NCBI RefSeq assembly: GCF_030704535.1
Contig: NC_081817.1
Location: 25,917,001-25,981,000, forward strand
Source: Vitis vinifera
Taxonomy: Eukaryota; Streptophyta; Magnoliopsida; Vitales; Vitaceae
Length of the DNA stretch: 64,000 bases
Direction of reading: 5' to 3'
In this document: in pieces, positions 23,301 through 38,300 of the stretch
Position numbering within the stretch: position 1 is the first letter of the stretch
Layout: each line of letters starts with the position of its first letter
Made by a program: the position numbers and the translations under genes
The notes under the pieces: model-generated
Told to the model about the DNA's origin: nothing
Seen by the model: the letters and a program-made list of their open reading frames with translations, nothing else
The model's database searches: none

Positions 23301-26300
23301 AAAAGATTACCTTGTTTAGTATTACGTATTCTAATTTTTAGTTCATAAATCTAAACATCTCTAACCTTTGCATAAGTCTAACAAGAGACCTCCCAAATCT
23401 TTCTTGATATAGCAAGGAACATGCAAGTTCTACTAATTTCCAACTGCATTAAGTTCCAACCAAAGCATTGAATTTTATGTCCACCTTACTCATCTATGAT
23501 CCAAGTAAATGATTCAATTTCCTTTTTGCCTCAGGTACATCTTTAACAATTGTGACCACTCTAGGTAATTGCCTTCATTCAATTTAAATGTGGCTAGAAT
23601 AATTTGGAATTCTCTTCGAATTGGGACTAGGTTTTTAGTGTTCATGATTGTTTGGGTAATAGTGGAAGAGGCATCAAAATTTTCTATTATCTTAGGCTGA
23701 TTGGAGATAGGAAGAGATCACTGTAATGGGGAGGACATGCCAAGAAAAAACAAACAACCAACCTCTTGAAACCAACACCAGTAAGGATTCTAAGTAAGGC
23801 CAAAAGGATATGCGAACAATTCCAACCATTAAGGCTGGAAAAAATTGGGACTAACACCAATAATTAGAGTCAATAGATAGAAGAGAAAAAAATGTACTGA
23901 GCACAAGGTTCTGATACCATGAAAATAGAGAATGAGTTCTAAATAATATTTATATATTCACTAGATATATTTACAGGTTATTTATAATGTTTACAATGAG
24001 AAAAAAGACTCTATTCTAGACCTACAATTAATCCACTAAATCAAACACTAATTATAGGAAATAAATCAAAAACTAAAATCAGTCTCTAATTATAGAAAAT
24101 AAATCAACTCAACTATATAGAAAAAGAAACAAATTCAAATTAAATCCCAACCTATACAGGCTATATAACCTGACAATTACAGCATCGATTCTCCAACAAG
24201 TGCTCTACTTTTGACCCAAATACTTCTATAACATGAATAGAACTAAATTAAATAGTGATAGAACTATGAGAGACAAAGTTCAATAAAACCATTACTAATG
24301 ATGACACAAGAACTAAAGATCATTCAGAAAGATTTGTAAATTTCAGCCATTATTGGTTGTTAAGCCAATTATGTTTTCCTTATTACATCATTTACATGCA
24401 GTCATAATTTGTTGGCCATATGATTTTCTTCACATCAAAGGATTCTTATCATTCAAGTAGAGTTAATACCTGCATGAGTTGAATGGCAAATACATCACTG
24501 ACTGTCATCTTATCCAGGCCATTGCAACTCCTAATAAATTCATTGAAAGGAGGACAGACGCTAGTGTTTTTAAGCTTGTCCTCAATCACCTGCAATCTGT
24601 AGCTATGGGCTATTGCTTGAGTAAGATAACCATACTTCCTCAACGTATCAGCTAAGCCACTTGTTCTCTGCACATCAAATCCCTCTAAGATCTCTGTCGT
24701 GAAACAACTGCACACAAAACATAATATTACAATAGGATAAGAAAGAATTTGTAATACAGAATAAATATAATAGCCTGCACTAACTAGGCCAGACAATGCA
24801 AAAGTGCTCCACAAAGCAAAAATAGAAATACTTGACTTGGACAGTTTACAAGTTAATTTTTAAGATTGTGGGTATTTTTTTTTTCTTTTATTTGATAAGT
24901 AAGAGATAGTATTATAAAAACGCAAAAAGCACACGAAAGTACATAGGTCGTATACAATGAGCACTAAAAAAAGAAGCAAAAAAGAAGGGACACAAAAATA
25001 CACCCTCCCTCAACAAAGACTCAACCAATCTATGAATTCCACCAAAGGCATATAGGGCTATGTACACGAGCACTAAAAAAGGAAGCAGAAAAGAAGGGAC
25101 ACAAAAATACTCCCTCCCTCAAGAAAGACCCAACCAATCTATGAATTCCACCAAAGGCATATAACCTCCGCTATGTACCCTTTAACCCACAAAGAAAAAT
25201 TGCTAAAAAAGATGTTTTTAATTCTTTGATCTGACAACTCTCCATTTTCAAAACATCTATGATTTCTTTCCTTCGAGATTGTCCAAAATATACATAAAGG
25301 AGCAACCTTCCAAGCCTTAACACGCCTTCTACCAACAAAAGAGTTGGGCCATCCAAGAAGAGTCTCTCTAATCATCTCAAAGATAACCCATTGAATACCA
25401 AAACTGGAGAACACCAACTGCCATAAAACTCTCGTCTTATCACAATGTAGAAGAATATGATCGATTGTCTCTAACTCCTTGCACAAGGCATACCTGTTGA
25501 CCAACGTCCACCCTCCTTTTTGAAGTTGATCCAAAGTCAACACCTTACCCCAACAAGCCTCCCAAGTAAAGAAACTCACCATTGTAGGAATCCATGAGTT
25601 CCATACAATCTCTAAAGGGAAAGGGATAGCACAACCTGTCTCCTAAAGAGAACAAAGCCCTCTTACAGAGAAAACCCCTTTGCTATCACCCTTCCAAACC
25701 ACTCTATCCTCCTCTCTCCTCATTGTCTGTCCATGGAGTAAGTGAAGAAACCACTTCATATTAACCAATTCCCAATCATTTAAATTCCTGACAAAACGGA
25801 AGTTCCAAGTTCCTCCTCCTACTCCCAAAAGTCGGCTACCCATGTCTCTTTCAAAATAGATAAGGCAAACAGGAAAGGAAAAGTCTTACATAAGGGCTGC
25901 TCATTGCACCAACTAGATTTCTAGAACTTCACCCTACTCCCACTACCCACTGAAAAAGAAACCATAGTTTTAAAAAAGTCCCACTACTGCCCAATCATTT
26001 TCCAAACCCCAATCCCATAGGAATCTCTCTCCACATCTGACCTCTAACCCCTTTCTTCATCCCCTAACTTTCCCCTAACAATATTTTTCCATAACGAACC
26101 ACCTTCACTAGAGTAAAGCCAACACCACTTGCAAAGAAGGGCTTATTTAGCAAAGAAAGAGAACGAACACCTAGGCCACCTTTCGATTTGGCTTTACAAA
26201 CAATTGACCACTTCCCTAAGAGTAATTTGTTCTCTAAGGCCTCTACTCCCCAAAGAAAATCTCTTTGAATCTTCTCTAGTCTCAACCTTACAATCCTTGG

Positions 26301-29300
26301 GATGGTAAACAACAACATAACATAGATTGGTAAACTAGCAAAAGTAAAACCAAGCAACATGAGTCTTCCCCCTTTTGATAGGTGTTCCTTCTTCCATAAC
26401 AATAGCCTCTTGCGAAACCTCTCTTCTACCTCATTCCAAACTGCCACTAACTTCTACCAAGCCCCCAAAGGAAGACCAAGATAAGAAGTTGGCAGCTTTC
26501 CTACGTTGCAACCAATTTCACAAGCTAACCCTTCCAAATTGTCCACCTTCCCCACTAGGATCATTTCACTCTTCTCCAAATTTATCTTCAACCCCAAAGA
26601 AAACCACAAAATGGCAGATTGTGGGTATTGAAAAATGCATCCAGAAGACAAGTCCTGAGACTCTAGAAGGGATATTAAAATTGTTAAGTTTTCTTGAACA
26701 GCATATTCCACAAAGATACAGCATTATAGGTTTTTTTTTCCTTTAAAATAACACTTGATAGAAAAAGATACCTACATTCTAATTGAATTATGTCTATTGA
26801 AAATATTTTATTTAAAAAAGAAAAGAAAAGAAAAAAAAGAAGGCTAATGATTTGATTGGATATTTGGTAAAGAATAAGTTGACCACATAGAACCACACAT
26901 GTTGCATATATTTTCCATTAAATAGTGTGAAATTAACTTGGTTAGAATCGAAGCATTCAAGATCCAAGTGCTGGAAAGATATGGGGACCTTGATTCAACA
27001 TAACCAATATGCAGACTGCAGTCACCAAATATCATATTTCTCCCAAAAGGAATTCAAGAACTTTGCTTGACAAGCAGTCAAAATATTTTGCAATTCTCTG
27101 AGTGTTTTTTGTCAAGGTCATAACTTCTAGATGAACCATGACATCTGCAAGTTGTGCCTAGCCAACACCAACATAATGCATGCCCATGGTTTTAAACTTA
27201 CACTACAAGAATTTACTTCCACTCAAGAACCACAGATTACTCAACCAAACCAAGTTTATAATGTAAACCTAAGCTTGACATTTTAGTTTGATTCCACAAC
27301 CTCTGAGGTATATCTGTTTAAATAATATGACCTCTTCTAATATAGCTGATCACCAATATAAATAAATGATCAACAGACCAAATGGCAAGCTTCTTTTAAA
27401 AATCAATTGAACTTATTTAGTGAGATAATCTGTTGAACTTCTTCTAAAAGCTGAGAGGTGACTAGGAAAACTTTTGCAATGGAATGCTTGTTTGATAAAT
27501 ATCTTCCATGGATTAATGCTTGCATCGTATTTTTGAACTGAAGAGTCGTTTCAGGGGTATTGCTTTATCTTTCCCTAATCAGAACATTTTAAAGGTAAAA
27601 ATACAACTAGTTAAATTATACACACATACAATATACAAGCATTCAAGAAATAATTTACTTCCCAGGACAAATGATCAACCTTACTTCTTGATGATATCAA
27701 AGAGAGACATATTTAATAAAGTAGAAACAACCATTGCCCTTAAAAATGGGGAATGCTTACGCTGTTTTGATGCTTTCAGCTGCTTCAGAAGAATTTGGAT
27801 CACCTTCCACTAGATATATCAGCTTCTTAAGTCCGCATCTCTTAGAACATGCAAATTAATAATAAAAAAATGCCAAGATGAGAAGCTCATTAGGATGAGA
27901 CATTAACTAGTTACATCAATGGATTTAAAAACACATATTTTGTTATTCAATGATTAGCAAGAGCACAAGTTACCCAAACTAAAAGTTAGGTAATTTTACA
28001 TAGCTATAAATGTAGCTAAAGTTCAAAAATGTATAGCAAGTAAATGAACATGTGTAAGTCTGAGAACCAATGAATAGGGGGGAAAGTAAAATATACAGTG
28101 ATGGTATAAGTACTGTTTCAATGGATGAAGTAACTATGTTGATTCTCAATCCTTTTTTATTACCCCTGCCTTATTCCGCTTGCCTGAAACAACATATTTT
28201 GTTATCGGATTACATACCAAATGTGTTGTCAAAAAACTAAGGTAAGCCTAAGAAATGGACCTACTAGGTGATTCATACTTACTAAAACATTAGCTGACAT
28301 ATGAAGCAAAATTTAAGTAAAAAGATTAAAACATAGTTATTACAGGTTTTTTGAAGCTAGGTGTAGAGCAAGTCAATTTGAACTCATTGTAGGATTTTGA
28401 ACTCATGATAAGCTTTAAAAACCACTTGCAAAGCTGCAGGTGGAAGAAGCCAAGATGAACTTGGTTATGGCCCAACACTTGACAAATGATGCTAGCTACT
28501 GGAAACATATACTCTAGCATCAAGAGTCATTACAAAAAATATTATACAAACGTCAATTTCCTAAAGGTTTTAATAGAAAAACTGTTAATGCTCTAAGAAT
28601 AAGCCTGTCCACAAGAAGTTACAATAACATGAATCACAGAGAGAGATTTTTTATGATTACCACAACAAAACAACAAAATATATCTATAAATAAACCTGTC
28701 AATGGATCAAATCATATATATATGATACACACTAGGTCTATTTTGTACTCCTTTTCCTTATACACCCAAGAGATTTTGTACTTAAGCATGAAATATTGTA
28801 ACACATTACAGAGTCGATAAACAAAAGACAGCACAGAAATAGACCCAACCTACATTTATATACTATAGAATATAAGTTTGAACATTTGCAGGTTGGGACA
28901 AATGCTTGATAACAATCATATTCTTACTCTGGTTTTGAAACCTTAAGGCCATTGCATTTTATTGGATCAGAACATATTTCAATAATTTCAGCTCAGGTCT
29001 AACATAGTCCTCTCACCACACATACATATGACAAACGATAATGACCTTACTAAATTTCAATAAACCATTCAGTTATTCCAGTAAAAATCAGTACCAAAAG
29101 CCTTAACTTCTGATCCTTGTAGCGATTATCCCTGATTGAACAGCGTAAATCATTAACATTCTTCCTCTCAACAATAAAATCAAGAACATATTCACTGTCA
29201 AGATGTTTATGACGAGCTACCCAGATACCATCTCCAACTGGTAACCGTCTAACCTGTGGAAGGGTTCATATGGAAAATCCAACATCAGCTATATCACTCT

Positions 29301-32300
29301 AATCCTGAATAAAAAAGCAAACATTTTCACATTTCAATTTTTGCATTTGTAACAATAAACATGCATATTCAATTGTTTAATAAAATAAACTAAGCCAAGT
29401 CGTTTCAACAAATATTACCTGGAGGCAAGGAAATAAATCAAAGATCATTATAAATTGAATCATTATTGTTAGTGCGGTATATATTGTGGACTCATATCTT
29501 AAAAGCTTAAGTTTTTGGGAAAGTTCATAGCTGAATGTGCTACTAGATGATGGTTAACTAGAAGTCTCAAATTCAAGTCCCTCCTACTACTAATGTCTCC
29601 ATGTATTCATGTATAATTCATAACTACTGTCATTCTGTCTCTCCACGTGCCAAAATGGAGCTTAGGGTAAGGAAGGTGTTAGCCTAATTTACATTGTAGG
29701 CCAATATTCTAATAGGTTAAACTTTTAGGGATGTTGGTAGCCTAACATATGATTCAAAACACAGCTAAGGTGTTGTTCGCTTTTTTGACCAGTCTTAAAG
29801 CAACTTGCTTTAAGACTTGAGACATTCTAAAGGTAATTTGCTTCTTAACTTATCACTTTTCCTAAGATAATTTTGTCTCAATACAAAAAGCAATATTTCT
29901 TACATTTATCTTAATGGAAAACATCGCTTTTCTCTTTTCTCTTTCCAACCTTTAAATTTTTTACAACACTTGAACCCAATTTCTCACTCAAATTAAAAGT
30001 AATTTCATTTTTGAAATTTTCAGATAATTATTGATTTAAAAATAAATCGAACACCCAATGTTTTGCGATTTGAATGGGAAATCAATTTACCATAAATTAG
30101 CAAAGTCATCGTAATAAAAATAAAAAATAAAATAAAAAATAAAAAATCAAATATGAGTAAAACAAGTTCATTTGTCCATTTGCCCTTATTTCTTAAGTAA
30201 ATTTAGATCTCAAATTTACTCGTGAATTCTTACTAAAAACAAAACCAATAACATAGAAATCACTCAATTTGGAAAAAAAATGTATCTAAAATAAATCCAC
30301 AAATTTTCAAAGATAAAATTGAATTAACTACATATAGGATGCAACCACTATTTTTACCTTATAACTCATCCAATTCTCAACAAAATCAAACTCATAAATT
30401 TTTGTAGATTCTTCATTAAAAAAAAAATAATAATAACATTAAAATCATAAGTTTTGGATTACAAGTAAATTTAATACAATTTTTCTAAATTCAACCCCTT
30501 ACAATCAAAGTCAGAGCCAGATATTTTGGTTTGAGAAGACAAGGTTGAAATATGTACCATCATAATGTATATAAATACTTAGATTTTATAATAATAATAA
30601 TAATTCAAAAGAATTTTTTTTTAAAAACTAGAAAATAGTAAGAAATATGATTATAAAACTTTCAATAATTATAATAATTCTTGTAGCAAAAAAAATTAAA
30701 AATTTTCAAGGAATTTTATAATTTTTCTAATAAATATAATTTTATTTTTTTTCAAATAAATAGGGCTTTGTTTAAAAAATGTTTTCAAAAACAGTTTTTG
30801 AAAACTATTCTTTGAAATTTTGTAGAATAAAAGTTTGTTTGGGATTCTAAAATATTTTTAACCTATTTTAAAAATATGTTTTTAAATATGTTTTAAAAAT
30901 AATTTTTATATACAATGCTTTATTTTTACTTATTCTACATATTTGTATAATTATTTTTTAAAACAACCCTAAGAAAACAAATGAAAACAACTAAAAACAA
31001 TTAATAGATGTTCTTTGAAACACCATTTTTCTGGTTATCAAATATGTGTTTTTTTTTTGTTCTAGAAAACATAAAACTATTTTAAAAAATTGTTATCAAA
31101 CAAAATCTAAGTATAAAATCAACTAAAAGTAATGAGATTTTTTTCCTTAAAATTTTCTATGATATGATAATATCGGAATGGCATTATTAGCAAAATAAAA
31201 TTTTAAATCTAAATATAAATTCTCATAATGTGAATAATTAAATAGCACACAACCTAATATAATTATTTAATTTATTTCTAAATTAGATATTATTTAATTA
31301 AATCTCAAAATTTTACAAAAAAAAAAACAATCAAACTCAAAATTAAAGAGAACATACAATTTAAAAAAAAATTGTTCACTAAAATCTCAAATACAAAATT
31401 ATCAAAAAAATTTAATATTATTAGAAAAGTTATAATAAAATTAAAATTTAAATATGCTGAAAGAATGAAAGATAAATAAGATGTTGTATGCAAGACAAAA
31501 ATTAAATTATATTTTAAAATTTCAAAATTAAATTTATCTTTTTTGGAGTACAAAGTTTCTATTTTATTTTTTATTATTTGAAAATTATATGTATGAGATT
31601 TTTTTGGGGGCAAAATTTTGGGGAGGAGGGCATGTGCCCCCTTGGCCACTACAGGCTCCATTAGTGCTTACAATACAACTAAACCAAATAAGTGAACCAT
31701 CACCAATTCCAATGAAATCTCTCAAATTGGAACCCAAAACATGATTCATATTATTCATCTAAATATCTAATAGAATCAACAATTCCAATTAATTTAAAAA
31801 AATAAAAAGTTATGATTTAATGTTTTCCTCAAATTAAAATCTTGAATATTAACAAATTAATTTTAATAATTGAATACATATTTTAATCACATATCCATAA
31901 GTCCAAAGATGCACCACATTAGAACCAATGAGTAATCAATGACATTTAACCTCGAAATTTCTAACATTCTTTTATTGACCAAATATAATTGGAATCCATA
32001 ATTGATATCAATTACCAATTTCCTAACTAATTAAATAATTAATTATTATAAATCCTTTGTATTGTAGTAAATTTTAGTATTTTGGGATATTTGAAAATAT
32101 GTTAAATTACTATTTGCTTTCAAATGATTCATTTTCAAATATATTTATCTTAATTATATCAAATAAGAAGAAACATAATAATTAATTTCCTATTGCAATT
32201 GAATTGCATCAAAAAAATCAACTTAATAAGAAAAATGTTAGTCCCCCATATGTTGACAAGCCTTGAACTTTGATTTGCATGATGGCTAAGGAAAAATCAA

Positions 32301-35300
32301 AACCAACAAAATCAATATTTATATTCCATTGATACTCAATGAACCTTTGGAAAGATTTAACTCATACAAGAGTCATAAAAGCTCACCTCTATTTGAATTT
32401 TGAATTGAGTGCAAATATTCTCAATAATTTTCCTTGATCGTGACCTGAAAACCACATGGTACATAAGAGTAATCCATGAGAAACAATGCTGGCAAGGACA
32501 ATGCAATAAAAGCAGAAGCACAAATGTGTCTATATTGCCACAGCAACAGCAAGATAGCATAATTTACCAAAGATCTCTTGCACCAAAATAGGGAAATGGT
32601 TAATGATACAATCAACCAATGAATCGTGACTTTTAAGTTATTTCATTGCAAAAATTGATCTAATGAAAGTAACTAGAACCCCAAATTGAAGTAATACTAT
32701 TATTTAATAACCCACAGCACTCAATATTTCTTCTTTAGTTCTTATACATGGAGTCTTTATGGATCCACACAACTTTAGTTCTCCATTTCCGTGTTCCAAA
32801 CCATTCTTTCGATTCTTTGCTTTTTCTTTTTCTTATTTCCATCTCTTTATTTATTCATTCAATTCATAGTCAAATATGAAATGGACAGACATCAATTAGA
32901 TCCCCACCAAAGAATATCATTTATGGAGGACAATAGCCACAAAAATTCATCATCATAATGATTTTTACAACCACAACAAAACCATTTTGCTAGCTTTGTA
33001 TGTGATATCAAGTTTCAGACTTTGAGCTCATAGGATTGATAAATCGTTGAAAGCAGCCCTGCAGATGGGGAAATGGACAAAAATAAATTATCGAAGGAAT
33101 ATGCAGGAAGCAAGTGTGCTGAAATGGTCATCTTGTATCATGAGGAAAAGGGAAATTATTTCCAATACATCAGTTGAGAGTGAAAATGTCACCAATTGTT
33201 TTTACTAAAGTATGGAGTGAATCAAAGAAATTAGCTAAAACAAGCACAACTAATGTAACACAAGTTAAATAAATCATTACTTACAGCAGCAGTAATAGCA
33301 AATCCCAATTCACAAGTATTTTCCTCAAATTTCTATAGAAAAAGTCAAACTAAAAATAGGGTCAATACAAACATAATAACCACAAATCACTCATCCAAAA
33401 ACTCCACCAGTCGATCGTTAGGTATTCTAGGCATTGAGTCTTTCATTTTCGTATTTCTTTGTTCTTTCTAATTCATTCACTTCAAGGCTGGTTCTGAACG
33501 CCGTGTAACATCATATGCAACTGCACACTTTCCAAATCTCACCTACATGTACATTGACGCAACAAAACTTTCAAAAGAAAGTCTCAACGTGTCAGACACT
33601 GCTGGGATCATTTCCTCACAAGAACAACTCCCCTTAGAGAATTGGATATGGTGAACCTTTAAAAGATTACTGAAACCTTAAAAACGAAACCAATTAAGAC
33701 AGTGACATCGGTTAATCCGATGAAAGATTAGAAAGGTAATAGGAGGACTCAATCCACCTGTAGGTTTCCCTACTGGTACCATCAAACCTGTTACCTTTGT
33801 GAAATTCTCTTCCTCCTGGAATAGTACTGCCTTCATCAAATGATCACCTCAACAAGTTGATCAATTGATTAAACTTTCCAAATTAAAGAAAATAGAATAA
33901 TTGGGCAAACAGTTACAAAACAAAATTAACAAACAAATTTCACATTGTTATTTCCGTTTTCTCAAATTAATTGCCTCGCCCATCAAAAAACATTTTGAAA
34001 CCCATACCTTTTTTCCCAGTCTATTGACAATCAACTGAAAATAAAGAGTATAGTAGTACAGTCAAGTAAGAAGAACCATTTTTTCATTGCAAAGCACACT
34101 GAAAATCCATTCAACTAACTATAATAAAAAATTAATAAAAGGATTGGATAGAATCAGATATTAGACAGCATATATGCATTAAAAGAAGTCCTCCAAGTTG
34201 TTCCAAAAGCATGACAGAAGTGATGCTAAAGAATGAAAGAGATTGCAGCAAGACAAAGCAGAACAACATATTTCATTGTAAGTGAAATTCAAAAGCTTCA
34301 GCACAATACGGGATCCTATATCCAGACAACATAACAGGTGTCTCTAAGTAGCTTCTCAACAGTGGAGGTGATAGGCAAAGGAAGCTAATAATAAGAAATC
34401 ACTAACCCTTGAGTAGTAAATTGCTCCCGATCATCCAATATTAAGACTACTTCATATACATCCTCAAATCTCTCACCAACAAGCAGAGGAGGCATTGTCA
34501 GAACATTCATATTCACTTTCAAGCCATCTGAATTTAATTTTTGAACAGGATAATCCTAAAATATTCAATAAAAAGATGAGCAACAATTTACTAAGAATTT
34601 ACACTATATCTTAAAACAAGCATGCATTTGAATAGAGAAAAAAAAATAGAAATCTTATATGATTACATCTGAGTAACCAGATTTGCACGAGTTGTGCAGG
34701 TAAATTGTGAATAGAAGATCAGGATCCAACAATAATTGACACCCTCCATATAAAATCTACATTGGAAAAGATTATTTAGTAAATTTCAAAAACTTTAATC
34801 TTATATGATATACCATAATTGTCAAATTATGTAACAATATTAATTATCTCCTGTTCTTCTCATTATCATATAGTATAAAGATGCACAGTTAAATCTTGAG
34901 AAAAACAGGTACACATGTATAACATATTATATTGCAACAATGGAACATAAACTATATGATCAAGTTCATGAAAGAAACTAAGGTTCAAAGAGGGAAGACA
35001 TGCATCCACCAATATGTTGTATATGCAAACCAACATGTAGAACCTCAAGAGTGAAGGTTCATTGCACGAGTTCATCAGAAGATCTAAAAAATAATTTCCC
35101 ATAAGTTTTAATTATATATCTAAGTCAACTAGTCTACAACAAACTATGAACAATCAAAAGTTCCAACTATTACCCAACCAAATTCCAAAACCAAACCTTT
35201 ATGCATGTATGAAACTATACTAGTTAAGATATTGATGTACAAACTATAAAAATACCTTTTAGGTGCTTTGTTTTAAACATACACAATCTAGTGCAAGTGT

Positions 35301-38300
35301 CTCATACATCATATCCATCACATGAGGATTGTAAGAAAGAGCTGAGGTGCTATACATGTTGGTGATACTGATACAAATCAATTTTCATATACGTTACATC
35401 ATATCATGCATTATAATGTTCTGAAGCTATGCCAAGTATTATGATTCTGGCATTCCTATCTTATGCACATGACCTAATGAAGGGTCACATGCTGGAGAAC
35501 ACATGCCAGGTTTCCACTTAATTGTTAGATAACCCATGATTTCTAGTGCAAAAGGTTGCATCATTTGTTTAAATAAATGCACACATACAGATGATGAACA
35601 AGCTCTCAAGGTAAAAGAGCTCTGCACAGAATCAACTGGATGTGAAGACTTTGGCATGAGTAGTGGTCCACCACAGGCAGAATCCATCTGACTATTTTCA
35701 CTTATAAGATCCACTTGACCTGGAGAGCAATAAAGTGCCATATGAAGATATAAATCAAATAATTTAATATGAGAGAATGGATTGTCTTGCCTTCATTCAT
35801 ACGCAGTTCGATAAAGAAGCATATATACCATCAATAAATGTGTGAGTGGTTGCTGTGGAGAGACAATCCTCTCTTAGATTTGCTTGAGACTCTGAATGAA
35901 AACCATAAACTTGATTTTCTCGAAGACAGCATAACACTGCAGGCCAGAGTGAGGACATCCCCTTCTTCTGGGAAGTTTCTGCAACTTCAGTAAAAGCACG
36001 AAGTACTTCTTCCCTAGTATACCCCATACGTGTAAACTACACATATTTAAGCATAAATCAGACAACAAAATCTTGTAGAAGAAAGCAAGATAAAAGGCTG
36101 TCATTTCAAACTGTTTTGATCATGAGGTAGGAAAAAAACGGCCTTAGGTTTCAAATTCCACTATGGTAATTTTCACCAGGTACATCTAGAAAGCATAAAA
36201 AAGATTGACATGACCCCTATGACAACAAATGTGGACCTTTCTGTTTGAAATCTGTTTAGACAAAATGGACTAAAATCCACTAAACACTATGAGAAACTAT
36301 TGTAAGCAGAAGAGGAGGAGAGAGAAAGGGTTCTTGGGGTTATATAGGTCCAATTTGGTATTACTGGCTTTTAGGATAATCACTTTTGCATGTGCTAAAA
36401 GAAAAATTAGCTGTGATGAAAAGCAGTTGAATGCTTGATAAACTATGGTTTAAAAGAGCTATGTGTTTCAAAGTAACATTTAAGTGTTTGATAAACCAGA
36501 TTATTAAATTGCTATGAAAATATGTAATGACCAAATAAAAACAAAGATGTCAAAATTTTAAACAATTTCCTTCATTTCAATATAAAAAGGAGCCTTTAAT
36601 TAAATAAATCATTGTATTATTTAAAAACAAATTTTTAATATTTTCTCTTTCATTTTATCATTTTCCTATTTTAACTTCATTTTTCCTTTTTATGCTTAAC
36701 AACGAGTATTATAACACAAATCGCAAGAGAAATAAATTCAAGTAAATATGTTGATGGTAATAATTTTTTTTTTTTCACATTTTATATTAGTATATATAAG
36801 TCCAAAAGACAAGGCTTTAGAGTAGAAGAGGCCGAGAAAGAAAAATTATATATATAAAGAAATCACTAAAGGAAATTATTTGAAGACATAACACACACTT
36901 TAAAATAAAAGGTTGATTCTTTGCAAAAATCACTTTTTATTTATTTTAGCAAATGGATTAGTTGTAAAAAATTATTGCAAAAGTGATTCTAATGGGCCTA
37001 GAATAAATCCCAAATGGAGACTTGGTAGTTATCCCACTTTCTAATTCGGGAATTTTCTTTTTTTATAAGCATTTTCCACTTATACTTATGTTTATGCCTT
37101 CTATTGTATAAACTAGTGCCATTTTTTACCAATGATCTAACATTGTCAAACTCCTCTCTAATTTGTCACACGCTTGGCATAACTCATGAGGGTTGTAGTC
37201 TCCTTGGCCTTTTAGGGTTGTACACTCTCCTCCAAAGTTCAGTGAGGGAGGCTTTAGAGATCATTTTTTATAAAATTAGGGTGGGCCACCACCTCTCTCC
37301 TTTTTTGTTCCTGTTTCCATATTTTCTACCTTGTTCTTCCCCACATCCTTTATGACACATATCTGACTTTTTCTGAAGGGGCACTGTTTCTTACAATTTT
37401 TTGAAGAAAATGAATAGCCACACAGTTCCTATAGCAACAACTAAACTAAATCCTGAGGGGAGTTCAAAAGAGACACCTGAAATTAATTCTAGTAAAATTC
37501 CCTCTTAGCTAAGAAATGCACTTGATGGTTACTAGATGAGTCAATAAAGGAAACTCTCATCCCAACCAAATAAAGAAAACAAGAATTTCTTTCAACAAGT
37601 AAGCATAACTTCAGAAGGCTACACCCAAAACTCATAAAGCTGAACCACAATAACAGTCCCCCTACCAGAAAGGGGCCTAAGACCCTTCCCATTTTTCATC
37701 CTAAGCTTATTTACCGAATTATAAGATAGTATATTGTATTCTTGCTGATAGAGAACCATAGATATTTGCCATGGAGATCATTGGGATGTAACAAATTGTT
37801 GACTTATCAAGAAGCTTGGATTGCTCTGAAATGTTAAGAGTCTAGGTCAGCTATATAAGGAAGCTGCTATTTAGCAAGAAAGAAGGGACCGACCTTCTAC
37901 TTGGGGTCTTTTGGGGACCTTCCCTCCATCTGCCTCAACCCCCACAAATCCTAAGGGTTTGGTTTGTTCTTTTCTTTTTTTTTTTTGCTTTTCTTTTTTC
38001 TGGTTGCAGAGCGTGTGTTGCTTGGAACCATCTTATCCGTAGGCTACATTTATTTTCTTTCAAATACTTACTTTAAGGATCTACCATTCTTTCTCATACT
38101 TCATCTAATATGATTTTCAATACCTTATCAAGCAGAAAAAGGAACATAAATTGATAAAATTGACAACCAAATGCCTTCTAACCATGATGACAAACACCCT
38201 CAAAGTCAGGAATATACCCTTGAATATGAAATTCTCAGACTACTCCATGGCAAATGAGGTCAGAACCAAATGTGGATCAACGATCACTCATGAAAAATGA

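Larger units (their letters stand above)
18150..24198 (-). mobile_element. Degenerate Ty1/copia LTR retrotransposon in MUS81 intron 13
   Basis: The two LTRs lie at 18150-18412 and 23922-24198, both tg…ca bounded and similar along their length but clearly diverged. On the minus strand the sequence next to the 5' LTR reads 'tggtatcagaac', a primer-binding site for initiator tRNA-Met, and next to the 3' LTR 'cttgagggg', a polypurine tract. Between them are broken pieces in copia order: an integrase-side segment (about 20962-21225), reverse transcriptase (19175-19408, with [10 protein letters not shown]) and RNase H (18679-18930, with YIDADWAGS). Stops and frameshifts abound. Flanking pentamers agtat/agtgc are only a partial match to a target duplication. 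Same orientation as MUS81; old and inactive. Confidence 0.85.
24877..26615 (-). mobile_element. 5'-truncated L1-type LINE in MUS81 intron 12
   Basis: A perfect 14-bp direct repeat, agattgtgggtatt, flanks the insert (24863-24876 and 26616-26629). The minus-strand 3' end is an A-tail (poly-T at 24877-24884 on the plus strand). Inside, on the minus strand, come the end of the reverse transcriptase (phrases [33 protein letters not shown]) and the downstream zf-RVT/RNase-like region (25139-25582; [13 protein letters not shown]). Frames are broken. The 5' part including ORF1 and the RT core is absent, as expected for incomplete target-primed reverse transcription. Confidence 0.9.
29254..32386 (-). 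other. MUS81 intron 10, enriched in short transposons
   Basis: A 3.1-kb intron containing at least three MITE-like blocks (about 29768-30060, 30505-31665 and, nested, 30770-31112). The rest is AT-rich sequence without recognisable features. Confidence 0.6.

Noticed and set aside
26616..26711. Open frame MEYAVQENL… as a possible MUS81 exon
   Set aside because: It runs across the LINE insertion boundary into host intron by chance. MUS81 phases close without it.
29095..29108. Earlier donor (gttaag at 29107) for MUS81 exon 11
   Set aside because: Using it would lose the KLRLL residues expected before RCGLKKLIY. The donor at 29094 restores phase 0 and the family sequence.
31305..31661. 118-codon minus-strand frame in MUS81 intron 10
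   Set aside because: Phe/Ile/Asn-rich product of AT-rich DNA inside a transposon-like block; no recognisable domain.
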